DNA of 64,000 nucleotides from Falsiroseomonas stagni DSM 19981 (GCF_900114315.1 NZ_FOSQ01000016.1:5418-69417), one strand, 5' to 3'. Counted from the first letter of the stretch, positions 10,017 through 19,861 are shown. The notes: generated from the letters alone by a model not told the origin. A program made the numbers and translations.

Positions 10017-10151
10017 TCAGTCGCGGCCGTCTTCCTGCTCCTTCAAGATCCCGATGATCTGCTCATCGCTGAACCTGCTGCGCTTCATTCGTCCGTCCCT
10101 TGCTGGATCGGACTCTGCCAGAAAATTGCGCCATTTCAGGGGAGCAGGTCA
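10017..10151 (-). pseudogene. IS3-family transposase OrfA N-terminal remnant with IS end
   Basis: Read leftward from an ATG at 10088, the frame gives MKRSRFSDEQIIGILKEQED and three more residues before a TGA at 10017-10019. This is the hallmark start of IS3-family (IS407/IS2-like) OrfA, an HTH protein normally of about 90 residues, so only the first quarter remains. Just upstream of the ATG, positions 10100-10151 resemble the terminal region of such elements (TGACCTGCTCCCCTGAAAT on the minus strand). The rest of the element, including OrfB, is absent. Confidence 0.8.
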
Positions 10152-10960
10152 CCACTGACGAACTGCTGCGCCAAACTACGCGCTCATCAACAAACATCTC
10201 ATGGCAGTCGAGAGCTGGGGCGCGCACTTTTGCGACAACGCGCGTTGCGCATGGCGTGTAAGGTCGGGAACAGTGAGGGTCGGCGCGGTAACCGAAATCA
10301 GCGAGCTGCATGCGTGCTCGCCTAGGTGTGTGCCTCCCGCGCCATTGGTGCCGCCCGGTGTCCATCCTGGGCTGCGGTTCGGGCGCCTTACCGTCCTTGG
10401 CGAAGCCGAGCGGTATGTCTTGCGCGCCCACGTAGCCCTTCGCCGCTCGCTTTATCACCTGTGCGCGGCGAGGCCGCGACGGCTCGCGCCGATACGATGA
10501 AACGCGGACAGACCGCAATCGGCGGCTGCATGCGGGGTGACAAGACGCGCAGCCGGACAACACGGCGTGGCTGCAAGACGGGCGGGGTGCGGCTGCCGGA
10601 ATACGAAATGTGGCAGGCTCTGCTGCACCGGCGCGACGGCGTGCGTATCCGCGCCCAGCAGCGGCAGCGGGATGGCCTCGGCTTCGTCGCCAGTTCTGCG
10701 GGACGCCGTTCGGTACCCGTCCGCGACGCATGTGCCAACACAGCCAGACGAGGGGCGCGCCTGCTCGCCGATCAACTTCTACTGGTCCACGCAGCGCGTC
10801 TGCCTTGGCATCGCGCGCCGGTTCATCACGTTAAGATCGTCCACCATGATACTGCGCGAAGCCTCCAATTCCGCTCGGTCGGCCTATTCGACGCTGTGCA
10901 AGAGGCTTCAGCGGCGCTGAACGATCGATCCCGCGCTGGGCCACACGGAGGGCGCCTGAT

Positions 10961-11236
10961 ATGAGCGGCGCTGGACTGAAGGTCGTAAATTCGGGCGCAT
11001 GTAGCCAACCTTGCGACCGACCGCAGTGTTCATGCCGTGATTGCGAAATGGCGCGCCGGCGGAAGGAGGTCAGCGAACTCATCGCGCGGATGGAAGAGCC
11101 ACCTTCGGTGGGACGGCTGCTACGTCGGATGGGCTTCGGGCTTCGCCACCTTCTGGTCGGTGCGGTTGCATGTATAGGCAGCACGGCACGGTGGGTGTCC
11201 CGTCGCTCTGAAGATGACGAATGGGATCCGTATTGA
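10961..11236 (+). CDS. Hypothetical small protein, possibly spurious
   Basis: A 91-residue frame starts with an ATG preceded by CGGAGGG, a plausible ribosome binding site. It contains a Cys-rich segment (CSQPCDRPQCSCRDC), a basic stretch and a short hydrophobic helix (FGLRHLLVGAVACIG), and ends in acidic residues. I do not recognise it. It sits among insertion-sequence remnants, so it may be a cargo gene, a fragment or chance; the weakly conserved look of the flanks argues for caution. Confidence 0.3.
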   Translation: MSGAGLKVVNSGACSQPCDRPQCSCRDCEMARRRKEVSELIARMEEPPSVGRLLRRMGFGLRHLLVGAVACIGSTARWVSRRSEDDEWDPY

Positions 11237-11354
11237 TGTGATCCCTATTGAGTTGATGGACTGTCATTTTGGACCAAGAATGTAGCAGGGCGGTGCCACG
11301 GGTCACGTCAGTCAACGTGGTGGAAAATGCTGTCAGGCTTGAGGTGGCCACGGC

Positions 11355-11628
11355 TCAGGCGGCCTTGGGTGGAAGTTGCAGGGTTTCGTTGGTGAGTGCC
11401 GGGTTGAGCGTCTCGCCCATGGCCTCGACGCCCATGTAGCGGTGCTGCATCTGCCGTTCGTCGTTGGCTTCGGGCAGGACGCCACCTGTCAGGCGGATGA
11501 TGGAGGCTTCGAAGGGAAAAATGCCGACCACGTCGGCGCGGCGTTGGACCTCCTTGTTCAGCCGTTCCAGTGAGTTCGTTGAATGTGGCTTGGTCCTGTG
11601 CTGCGGCGGGAACCCGGCCTTGAGCTGA
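11355..11628 (-). pseudogene. IS256-family transposase C-terminal fragment
   Basis: The minus frame reads FPPQHRTKPHSTNSLERL, then KEVQRRADVVGIFPFEASII, HRYMGVEAM and a final LQLPPKAA. This is the C-terminal end of IS256-type (mutator-like) transposases, normally about 400 residues; only about 90 survive. Sequence to the right of 11628 no longer matches. The catalytic DDE residues lie mostly upstream in the family, so the fragment cannot be active. Confidence 0.85.
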
Positions 11629-11703
11629 CCCGGTTGGTCAACTGAAGTGGTTGCCATGACGGACGACGCGGCGACGGCACCACTCACCGGCTCCTCTTGC
11701 GAC

Positions 11704-11977
11704 GTAACCGTCGTCTGGGACCCACCTTGCGGCGCGGGCTGCTGATGGTGCGCTGTCGCGGCTGATGTCGCGGTGGAGTTTGGGATGGAGATCGAGGCGG
11801 GGACTGTGAGCGCTCATACGAGAAGTCGCATGAGTGCACGCAGCGAGGTGGTGGAGGTGGTGACCCGCGGTGAGCGGCGCCGGGCCTGGGCGGTGGAGCA
11901 GAAACGCCTGATTGTCGCCGAGGCGATGCAGCCGAGCGCGACTCCGACGGAGGTTGCACGGCGCTGGGGCACCCGAA
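11704..11977 (+). pseudogene. IS66-family TnpA (OrfA) N-terminal fragment with GTAA end
   Basis: Positions 11704-11721 read GTAACCGTCGTCTGGGAC. IS66-family terminal repeats begin GTAA and are often followed by a similar sequence. A frame beginning near 11773 contains RRRAWAVEQKRLIVAEA and TPTEVARRWGT, the helix-turn-helix start of IS66 accessory protein TnpA. Homology stops abruptly after RRWGT (about 11977), and the frame runs into unrelated AT-rich sequence with a stop at 12030. The rest of the element (tnpB, tnpC) is missing. Confidence 0.75.
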
Positions 11978-12378
11978 AACCCGTAAAAGACGATCATCCA
12001 GAGCGAAAACCCATCACGATTTATCAGTAGGTTAGGGCTAAATCATTGGGGAAGGGTGCCTTTCCTGGGCACCATCACCCCGTGCCAGTCGGCGCGCGGG
12101 TCGCGGCAGCAGCAATCTCACAGCTTGTCGGGTTGGCATCTCCACCGGGGGTGGCGCGGCTGCCCTTCGACAACCCTAGCAGGTTGTTGCGGCGCACACG
12201 CCGCGATGCCAGACTGGCGTGCCGCGCTTCGCCCGGGGAACCGGCGGCACGGCATGGCCTGTCGCAGCCGGACCGTCACCGCCCACCGGTGCCGATCCCG
12301 CCCGCGGCCATCCCCGGTGGCATCCCCGCCGCCATCGCCTGCGCCTAGACACGACTTCCGCGAGATCGTCCCGACCTG

Positions 12379-13992
12379 ATGCGAGACAGGCACTTCGGCG
12401 GCTTCGGCTTCAGCACCCCGTCAGGGGGCGCCCCCCCCGTCGGCAAGGCGGTGGAGAGGTCCCCCATCGCGGAGTCGCTGACCCACCCCCTGCCCCTGCT
12501 GGCGGCCAATCTGGTGGTCGCGCTGCTCTATGCCGGGCTCGGCGCCGCGGTGGGCCTGTTCTTCGCGCGCTACGGCCTGTTCCCCGCCCCGATCTGGCTG
12601 CCCGCCGGCATCGCCGCCGTCGCCACGCTGGTGGGCGGCTTGCGGCTGGTGCCGGGACTGTTCCTGGGGTCCTTCGCCGTCAACGGGCTGCTGCTCGATG
12701 CCGGGCTGCTGCCCGCGGCGCTCATCTCGGTCTCCAACAGCCTCGGCCCCTGGGTGGGCGCGGTGCTGACGCGGGCGCTGCGCCCGCCCACCGGCCTCTT
12801 CACCCGGCTGCGCGGCGTGCTGGGCTTCGTGGCCGGCGGCGTGATGCTGCAATCCGGGCTCACCGCGCTGGGCGGCACGGCGGCGCTGCTGCTGGCGGGC
12901 GACCTGCCCGTGGCCTCGGCCTATTCGGTCTTCGCCCGCTGGATGCTGTGCGATGCCGGCGGCGTCTTCTTCTTCGCCCCCGCCCTGATGCTGTGGATCG
13001 GCGCCGAACGCACGCCCGCCGTGCCGGGCCACCGGCTGGCGGCGGGCGATGCGGCGGTCTTCGCCGCCACGGCCGGCCTGGCCGCGCTGGTCTTCGCCCT
13101 GCCCCCGCCCTTCTCCGCCCTGGTGCAGCCGGAGGCGGTGGTCCTGCTGACCATCCCCGTCACCTGGGTCACGCTCCGCATCTCGCTGCGCGCCGCCTAT
13201 TCCCTGCTGACGCTGATCAGCGTGGTCGCCACCATCGGCACCCTGGCCGGCCTCGGCCCCTTCCAGCCCGATGTCGTTCCCAATCCCCTGCGCGCCGTCG
13301 CGATGATGGTGGTGCTGATGGCCACCAATGCCCTCGCCCTCATGGCGCTGCTGAGCGAGCGGCGGGAGGCGGAGGCACGACTGGCGGAGGGCAATGCCCG
13401 GCTGACGGAGGAGGTGGCCGACCGCACCGCGGAACTGCGCTACCGCGCGGAGACCGACGACCTGACCGGGATCGGCAATCGCGGCCATTTCCTGCGCGGC
13501 CTGGCGGACCACATCGCCGCGGCGCGGCGGCAGGGTTCGCCCCTGGCGTTGGTGCTGCTGGACCTCGACCAGTTCCGCCTGCTGAACGACATGCGCGGCC
13601 ACGCCGCCGGCGATGCGGCGCTGCAGGCCGTGGCCCGGCTGGTGGAGGCGCGACTGGAGGGCATCCCCGCCAATCTCGGCCGCCTGGGCGGGGAGGTCTT
13701 CGCCGTCTCCCTCCCCGGCCTCGATGCCACCGCGGCGGCCACGCTGGCGGAGGCGATGCGCGCCGCCATCGCCCGGCACAGCTTCGCGGCGGAGGAAGGC
13801 GAGGCCCCGTCCCGGATGACCGCCAGCCTCGGCGTCACCGGCCTGCTGCCGCGGGACCAGGCGGCGGAGGATCTCCTCCGCCGCGCCGATGCCGCCGTCT
13901 TCCTGGCCAAGGCCAAGGGCCGCAACCGGGTGGAGGTGCGGATGGTGAGCGAGGTGCCGAAGGAGATGCGCGCCAGCAGCCTGTCCCGGTAG
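12379..13992 (+). CDS. MASE1 membrane sensor-GGDEF domain protein (degenerate diguanylate cyclase)
   Basis: The protein has 537 residues. Residues about 40-320 are a chain of hydrophobic helices of the MASE1 type (for example the PAPIWLPAGIAA region), followed by a short coiled linker (about 325-352) and a GGDEF domain (about 353-530). The domain keeps DDLTGIGNR (360-367), Asp395, Asn403-Asp404 and the AKAKGRNRV end. The signature is RLGGEVF (435-441), so the fourth position of GG[D/E]EF is Val instead of Glu, and no RxxD inhibitory site precedes it. The family makes cyclic di-GMP; this copy may be inactive or a GTP-binding sensor. The start is uncertain because no strong ribosome binding site is seen. 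Confidence 0.82.
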   Translation: MRDRHFGGFGFSTPSGGAPPVGKAVERSPIAESLTHPLPLLAANLVVALLYAGLGAAVGLFFARYGLFPAPIWLPAGIAAVATLVGGLRLVPGLFLGSFAVNGLLLDAGLLPAALISVSNSLGPWVGAVLTRALRPPTGLFTRLRGVLGFVAGGVMLQSGLTALGGTAALLLAGDLPVASAYSVFARWMLCDAGGVFFFAPALMLWIGAERTPAVPGHRLAAGDAAVFAATAGLAALVFALPPPFSALVQPEAVVLLTIPVTWVTLRISLRAAYSLLTLISVVATIGTLAGLGPFQPDVVPNPLRAVAMMVVLMATNALALMALLSERREAEARLAEGNARLTEEVADRTAELRYRAETDDLTGIGNRGHFLRGLADHIAAARRQGSPLALVLLDLDQFRLLNDMRGHAAGDAALQAVARLVEARLEGIPANLGRLGGEVFAVSLPGLDATAAATLAEAMRAAIARHSFAAEEGEAPSRMTASLGVTGLLPRDQAAEDLLRRADAAVFLAKAKGRNRVEVRMVSEVPKEMRASSLSR

Positions 13993-14181
13993 CGGCCACC
14001 CCCTGCCTCCGCTATAGCGGCCCGGCGGCCGGCGACGGGATCACCCCCGGACCGGCCAGGCCTTTCCCCTGACAGGGCCCCTTCCCCGATGGCCCCACCA
14101 CCCGCGGCCGCGCCCCGGCCGCCGAGCCCCCCCGCCCGGGGCGCCGGCGGCCAGGGCCAGACGCTTTTCACCCGGAACGCC

Positions 14182-14805
14182 ATGATCCAGCTGCATCGGC
14201 ACGACCTGCCGGAAGGACTGAGCTTCGGCTCCGCCGTCGCCATCGATACCGAGACGATGGGCCTCGACCCGCGCCGCGACCGGCTCTGCCTCGTGCAACT
14301 CTCGGCCGGGGACGGCACCGCGCATTGCGTGCAGATCCTGCCGGCCAGCCTCGGCGGCCGGGGGGGCGATTGCCCGAACCTGAAGAAGCTGCTGACCGAC
14401 CCGTCGGTGCTGAAGATCTTTCACTTCGCCCGCTTCGATGTCGCCGCCCTCTACAACGCGCTGGGGGTGGAGGTCGCGCCGGTGGTCTGCACCAAGATCG
14501 CCTCCAAGCTGGTGCGGACCTACACGGACCGGCATGGCCTGAAGGACCTGTGCAAGGACCTGCTCGGCGTCGAGATCTCGAAGCAGCAGCAATCCAGCGA
14601 CTGGGGCCAGCCGGAGCTGACGCCGGAGCAGCTGACCTATGCGGCGTCGGACGTGCTGCACCTGCATGCGCTCTGGGCCCGGCTGAAGGCGCTGCTGGAA
14701 CGCGAAGGGCGGCTCGACATCGCGGAAGCCTGCTACCGCTTCCTGCCCATGCGCGGCCGGCTGGACCTGCTGGGCTATGAGGATCCCGACCTGTTCAGCC
14801 ATTGA
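14182..14805 (+). CDS. rnd: Ribonuclease D-like 3'-5' exoribonuclease (short form)
   Basis: The start MIQLHRHDLPEG at 14182 matches short RNase D proteins of the Rhodospirillales, so I reject the proline-rich extension to 14089. The protein has 207 residues and is a single DEDDy nuclease domain: ExoI AIDTETMGL (Asp22, Glu24), ExoII HFARFDVAAL and ExoIII YAASDVLHL with Tyr and Asp. The HRDC domains of E. coli RNase D (about 375 residues) are absent, as is usual for this alphaproteobacterial group. It trims 3' ends of structured RNAs such as tRNA precursors in the cytoplasm. It stands alone, followed by a terminator-like hairpin. Confidence 0.88.
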   Translation: MIQLHRHDLPEGLSFGSAVAIDTETMGLDPRRDRLCLVQLSAGDGTAHCVQILPASLGGRGGDCPNLKKLLTDPSVLKIFHFARFDVAALYNALGVEVAPVVCTKIASKLVRTYTDRHGLKDLCKDLLGVEISKQQQSSDWGQPELTPEQLTYAASDVLHLHALWARLKALLEREGRLDIAEACYRFLPMRGRLDLLGYEDPDLFSH

Positions 14806-14812
14806 TACCGGC

Positions 14813-14834
14813 GGACCGGTCGCCTGACCGGTCC
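14813..14834. terminator. Terminator-like hairpin after rnd
   Basis: GGACCGGTC (14813-14821) and GACCGGTCC (14826-14834) form a 9-bp perfect stem with loop GCCT, starting eight bases after the rnd stop. There is no T-run, so factor-independent termination is uncertain. A smaller GCGCCC/GGGCGC hairpin follows at 14837-14852. Confidence 0.45.
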
Positions 14835-15006
14835 GAGCGCCCGAATGGGCGCCGCGGCAAGTGCCGCGAAGCCAAGGAAACCGGAGGTTTCCGCCCGGCG
14901 TCTCAGGGGGCCTTGAGCGGTCACGCGAAAAGGCCGTTGGCATGAGGCCGCGGCCTGCCGTGAAATCGCGCGATCGTTGCCAAGGCGCGCCCAGGTTGAC
15001 GAAAGG

Positions 15007-15022
15007 TTGGCACGTTTCTTGT
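15007..15022 (+). promoter_or_regulatory. Candidate sigma-54 (-24/-12) promoter before the lptCAB-rpoN cluster
   Basis: TTGGCACGTTTCTTGT fits the sigma-54 consensus TTGGCACG-N4-TTGC, except that the -12 GC is GT. The GG (15009-15010) and GT (15021-15022) have the obligatory 10-base gap. Transcription would start near 15034, ahead of the ATG at 15061. An overlapping TTGACG (14996-15001) could serve a sigma-70 promoter, but its -10 is poor. The downstream cluster encodes sigma-54 itself, so autoregulation is possible; this is inference. Confidence 0.4.
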
Positions 15023-15060
15023 CCGGACATCGCCGGAAGGCCCATCCGCTCGTTGACCCT

Positions 15061-15789
15061 ATGGCCTGGCAGGCCCATACAGGCTTGGTGCGATTGCCCC
15101 CGCCCATCTCCTCCCGCCCTGCCGGCTCCGCCCCCGGCGGCTTCCGCGCGCCGCCGCGCCGCATGCTGGCCCCGTCGCGGGAACGGCGCGCCCCGCGGCC
15201 CGCGGAGCTTGCCCGGCGGCGCATCGCCGTCAGCATTGCCAAGCGCGTGCTGCCGCTGGCGGCGGTGTGCCTGCTGGCGGCCATCGCGCTGTGGCCGGAA
15301 TTCGACAGCGCGGCGGATCGGGGCCGGATCTCCTTCCAGCGGGTGATGTCGGCGCGGCCGGACGCGCTGCGTATCGTCGATCCCCGCTACCAGGGCGTGG
15401 ACGAACAGAACCGCCCCTATAACGTGACCGCCACCCTCGCCACCCAGGCGGGCAACGAGGATACGGTGAACCTCCAGGCCCCGCGCGCCGACCTGCTGAT
15501 GGGCGACGGCACCTGGATCTATATCGAGGCGCGCGATGGCCGCTACGACCGCCCCCGCAACCAGCTGGACCTGGTGGGGCGCGTGACCGTGCACCACGAC
15601 GACGGCACCCAGTTCGTGACGGAGAAGGCGGCGGTGGACCTGGCCGCCGGCGCCGCGATGGGGAATGACCCCGTGGCCGCGCAGGGCCCCTTCGGGACCC
15701 TGACCGCCCAGGGCTTCCGGCTGATCGATCGCGGCCAGATCGTGATCTTCACCGGCAATGCCCGCGCGGTGCTGGAGGGCGGCAAGTGA
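15061..15789 (+). CDS. lptC: LPS export ABC transporter periplasmic protein LptC
   Basis: The protein has 242 residues from ATG 15061, or 208 from ATG 15163, which may be the true start since the first 34 residues are low-complexity. It has one transmembrane anchor (LPLAAVCLLAAIALW) and then a periplasmic beta-jellyroll region with RYQGVDEQNRPYNVTA and ending FRLIDRGQIVIFTGNARAVL, typical of LptC. It is the bitopic subunit that passes LPS from LptB2FG to the LptA bridge. It overlaps lptA by four bases (GTGA), heading the lptC-lptA-lptB-rpoN series. Confidence 0.88.
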   Translation: MAWQAHTGLVRLPPPISSRPAGSAPGGFRAPPRRMLAPSRERRAPRPAELARRRIAVSIAKRVLPLAAVCLLAAIALWPEFDSAADRGRISFQRVMSARPDALRIVDPRYQGVDEQNRPYNVTATLATQAGNEDTVNLQAPRADLLMGDGTWIYIEARDGRYDRPRNQLDLVGRVTVHHDDGTQFVTEKAAVDLAAGAAMGNDPVAAQGPFGTLTAQGFRLIDRGQIVIFTGNARAVLEGGK

Positions 15790-16816
15790 TCCGCCGCGCC
15801 GTACTGGCCGCCGCGCTGGCCGTGCTGGCCGCCCCGGTGGCCGCCCCCGTGATGGCCCAGAACCTGGACCTGACGCAGGGCGGCCCGGTCGAGATCACGG
15901 CGACCGACGGGATCGAATGGCGCCAGCAGGAACAGGTGATCGTCGCCCGCGGCAATGCGCGCGCGGTGCGCGATGGCGTGACGGTGGATGCGGACCGGCT
16001 GATCGCGCGCTACCGCCCCCGCGCCGGCACCACCGCCCAGCCCGGCGAAAGCCCGCTCTCCGGCGGGGAGATCTTCCGCTTCGAGGCCGAGGGCAATGTC
16101 CGGGTCACCTCCGCCACCGAACGCGCGGAAGGCGACCGGGCGGTCTATGACATCGACCAGGCAGTGATGGTGATGTCGGGCCGGAACCTGTCCCTCACCA
16201 CGCCGGAACAGCGCATCACGGCGCGGGACAGCCTGGAATACTGGCCGCAGCGCCGCATGGCGGTGGGCCGCGGCGGCGCCGTGGTCACCACCAGCGACAA
16301 CCGGCGCATCGCGGCGGATACGCTGGTCGCCTATTTCCTCGAATCGCCTGCGCCCGGCGCGCCGACGGCCACACCTGCGCCCGCGCCCACCCCGGCACCC
16401 ACCACCGCCGCCAGCCGCCCCGCCGCCATCCCCGGCCTGCCGGGCAATACGGAGAACAGTCGCATCGACCGCGTGGAAGCCTATGGCAGCGTCGAGATCC
16501 GGTCGCCGGAGGAAGTCGTTCGCGGCGATCGCGGCGTCTACAGCCCGCCCACCGGGCTCGCGCGGCTGATGGGCGGCGTGCGCATCACGCGCGGCGACAA
16601 CCAGTTGAACGGGACGGAGGCGATCGTGAACCTCCGCACCGGGGTCTCGCGCCTCGTCTCCGCGCCCGGCGACCGGGTCCAGGGCCTGGTCGTGCCGCAG
16701 CAGCAACCCGCCCCCGGCAGCGTGGCGCCGGCGCAGCGCCCCGCCGCGCGGCCCACGCCGGCGCCGGTACCCGCGCCCCCGCCCCCGGCCCCCCGCCCAC
16801 CGCAGGGAGCGACGCG

Positions 16817-16820
<4 letters not shown>
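15786..16820 (+). CDS. lptA: LPS transport periplasmic protein LptA, extended form
   Basis: Starts at a GTG overlapping the lptC stop and has 344 residues. It has a signal peptide ending PVMAQ (about residue 25) and then an OstA/LptA beta-jellyroll domain (VEITATDGIEW, VIVARGNARAV, DRAVYDIDQAVMVM). It is far longer than the usual 170-200 residues. After a Pro/Ala-rich linker (about 190-215) a second OstA-like segment follows (RIDRVEAYGSVEIRS, VRGDRGVYS, GVRITRGDNQLNG), then a proline-rich tail. LptA polymerises as the periplasmic bridge carrying LPS to LptDE. The extension could lengthen the bridge or be a binding segment; this is inference. Confidence 0.88.
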
Positions 16821-17620
<800 letters not shown>

Positions 17621-17671
17621 GCCTGGACCCATGACAGGCGCCGCGCATCACCAGGCGGGGGGCTGAGGGCG

Positions 17672-19168
17672 ATGGCGATCGGCCCGCGCCTCGACATGCG
17701 GCACACCCAGTCGCTGGTGATGACGCCGCAGCTGCGCCAGGCGATCAAGCTGCTGCAATCCTCCAACATGGAAGTCACCGCCTTCGTGGAGGAGGAGCTG
17801 GAGCGCAACCCGCTGCTGGAGCGGGATGAGCGGCCGGAGCCCCGCACCGTGGCGGATGAACGCGCGCCGGAAGCGATGGCGCCGGAGCCGCGGGATTCGC
17901 TGGACGCCGCGACCGCCACCGCGATGGCGGCTGACAGCCCGCTCGATGCCGATTACGGCAATGTCTATGATGGCGACGGCAGCGGCGGCGGCTCGGGACT
18001 CGGCGCGGGGGATGGCGCGGGTCGCGGCGGGCGGGCCGATTTCGACGACGACCTCTCCGGCATCGAAGACCTGGCCGATGCGCGGAAGACGCTGCGCGAG
18101 CACCTCGGCGAACAGGTGCGGCTGAGCTTCCATGACCACCGGGACCGCCTGATCGCGGCGCAGATGCTGGCGATGGTGGACCCCGCCGGGCGCCTGCCTG
18201 TGACCGATGCCGCGATCGCCGCCGCCATGGGGTGCGAGGAGGCGAAGGTCGCCGCCGTGCGCGCGCGCATGCAGCGCCTCGACCCCGTCGGCATGTTCTG
18301 CCGCGACCTGCGGGAATGCCTCGCGGTGCAGCTGGCGGACCGCAACCGCCTCGACCCCTGCATGGAAGCGCTGCTCGACAACCTCGACCTGCTGGCGCGG
18401 CGCGACCTGCGCGGGCTGATGCGCGTCTGCGGCGTGGATGCCGAGGATCTGGCGGAGATGGTCGCGGAGCTGAAGCGCCTCGACCCCAAGCCGGGCGCGA
18501 GCTTCGACGCGGCGCCCGCCATGGCGGTGGTGCCGGATGTGCTGATGCGCCGCACCAATGATGGCGGCTGGGCGGTGGAGCTGAACCCGGAGACGCTGCC
18601 CCGCATCCTGGTCAACCGCGGCTTCCACGCCCGCGCCGTGGTCGGCGCCCGCAACCGGGACGACAAGGCCTTCATCGCCGACAAGCTGCAGAGCGCGACC
18701 TGGCTGGTGAAGTCCCTGGAACAGCGCGCCAATACCATCCTGAAGGTGGCCGCCGAGATCGTGCGCCGGCAGGACGCCTTCTTCCGCCTCGGAGTCGGAC
18801 ATTTACGGCCGTTGATTCTCCGCGACGTGGCCGAGCATGTCTCCATGCATGAGAGCACGGTCAGCCGCGTGACCGCGAACAAGTACATCGCGACACCGCG
18901 CGGGACGTTCGAGCTTAAGTATTTCTTCACCACTGCCATCGCCGGCACCAGTGGTGGCGAAAGTCATAGCGCGGAGGCGGTACGCTTTCGCATCCGCGAG
19001 ATGATCATGGCCGAAGGTATTGACGACGTCTTGTCCGATGACGCGATTGTCGAGCGTCTTCGCAAGGAGGGTGTGGACATCGCCCGCCGAACGGTGGCCA
19101 AATACCGGGAGGCGTTGCGCATACCATCGTCTGTGCAGCGCAAGCGGGAGAAGGCCGTCCCGGCCTGA
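17672..19168 (+). CDS. rpoN: RNA polymerase sigma-54 factor
   Basis: The protein has 498 residues. The activator-interacting region I is at the start (RHTQSLVMTPQLRQAIKLLQ), an acidic low-complexity region II spans about 55-130 (rich in D and G), and the core-binding and DNA-binding regions follow. HESTVSRVTANKY is the helix-turn-helix and the RpoN box is ARRTVAKYREALRIPSS near the C-terminus. Sigma-54 needs AAA+ activators and reads -24/-12 promoters for nitrogen, motility and envelope functions. It lies 51 bp after lptB and 67 bp before hpf, probably in one transcription unit. Confidence 0.95.
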   Translation: MAIGPRLDMRHTQSLVMTPQLRQAIKLLQSSNMEVTAFVEEELERNPLLERDERPEPRTVADERAPEAMAPEPRDSLDAATATAMAADSPLDADYGNVYDGDGSGGGSGLGAGDGAGRGGRADFDDDLSGIEDLADARKTLREHLGEQVRLSFHDHRDRLIAAQMLAMVDPAGRLPVTDAAIAAAMGCEEAKVAAVRARMQRLDPVGMFCRDLRECLAVQLADRNRLDPCMEALLDNLDLLARRDLRGLMRVCGVDAEDLAEMVAELKRLDPKPGASFDAAPAMAVVPDVLMRRTNDGGWAVELNPETLPRILVNRGFHARAVVGARNRDDKAFIADKLQSATWLVKSLEQRANTILKVAAEIVRRQDAFFRLGVGHLRPLILRDVAEHVSMHESTVSRVTANKYIATPRGTFELKYFFTTAIAGTSGGESHSAEAVRFRIREMIMAEGIDDVLSDDAIVERLRKEGVDIARRTVAKYREALRIPSSVQRKREKAVPA

Positions 19169-19235
19169 CCTTGGCGCTTTTCCGCCGGTTCCACCCGGGC
19201 GGCCTTTTCCGAACCGGAGAAGGAGCAAATCCCTC

Positions 19236-19844
19236 ATGCACATTACAGTCGCGGGCAAGCAGGTCGAAACCGGTGATGCGCTGAAGACGCATGTGCGGGA
19301 CGGCCTCGGCACCATCGCGCGGAAGTATTTCGACCACGCGCTCGAAGCGAATGTCACCTTCCGCCGCGATGCGAAGGGCCACGCCTTCGTCTGCGACATC
19401 AACCTCAAGGCCGGTCGCAACCTGTTCATGCGGGGGGAGGGCGAGGGCAGCGACGCCCACAAGGCCTTCGAGGAAGCGGCCGAACACGTCGCCAAGCGGA
19501 TGCGACGATACCGACGCCGGATGAATGACCACGCCCGCCACCTGGCCGGAGAGCGGGAGCCCGAGATGGGCGAGCCCGCCCGCCAGATGGTCCTGGCGCG
19601 GGAGACGGAGGAGGAGGTCGAGGCCGATGCCGAGCCCGCCATGGCGAGCGGCGCGGACCATCCCGCGGTGGTCGCCGAAACCCCCGCGACGATCGACCGC
19701 CTGACGGTGGGGGAGGCGGTGATGCGCATGGACCTGGCGCATGTCCCCGTCCTGATGTTCCGCAACCGCGCGACCAATGCGCTGAACGTCGTCTATCGCC
19801 GGGGCGATGGCCATATCGGCTGGATCGACCCGCGCACGAACTGA
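19236..19844 (+). CDS. hpf: Long-form ribosome hibernation promoting factor
   Basis: The start is the ATG at 19236, preceded by GGAGAAGGAG. The 202-residue protein has the YfiA/HPF beta-alpha-beta domain (MHITVAGKQVETGDALKTHV to about residue 105), an acidic linker, and the long-HPF C-terminal dimerisation domain (about 145-202, PVLMFRNRATNALNVVYRR). Long HPF binds the 30S subunit and drives 100S ribosome dimer formation in stationary phase. It directly follows rpoN. In many relatives ptsN comes next; here it does not. Confidence 0.93.
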   Translation: MHITVAGKQVETGDALKTHVRDGLGTIARKYFDHALEANVTFRRDAKGHAFVCDINLKAGRNLFMRGEGEGSDAHKAFEEAAEHVAKRMRRYRRRMNDHARHLAGEREPEMGEPARQMVLARETEEEVEADAEPAMASGADHPAVVAETPATIDRLTVGEAVMRMDLAHVPVLMFRNRATNALNVVYRRGDGHIGWIDPRTN

Positions 19845-19861
19845 ACCGAGTCCCTGCCCGG

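Larger units (their letters stand above)
9971..12378. mobile_element. Insertion-sequence graveyard (IS3, IS256 and IS66 remnants)
   Basis: This 2.4 kb stretch separates the accessory adhesin/glycan block from the core chromosome. It holds three recognisable broken transposase pieces from different families, listed separately. Between them (10160-10950 and 12000-12378) frames are short, contradictory between strands and unlike any protein I know. Base composition is uneven, with AT-rich patches near 11240-11350 and 11975-12045. It looks like repeated insertion and decay. Confidence 0.7.

Noticed and set aside
10326-10964. 212-residue plus-strand frame in the IS graveyard
   Set aside because: Opposite-strand frames of equal length exist, composition is Arg/Ala-driven, and no motif supports it.
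14089-14181. N-terminal extension of RNase D
   Set aside because: The extra residues are Pro/Ala/Gly-rich and not part of the family; the ATG at 14182 gives the normal start.
14041-15597. 518-residue minus-strand frame opposite rnd and lptC
   Set aside because: It covers two well-supported plus-strand genes and has low-complexity sequence typical of antisense frames in GC-rich DNA.
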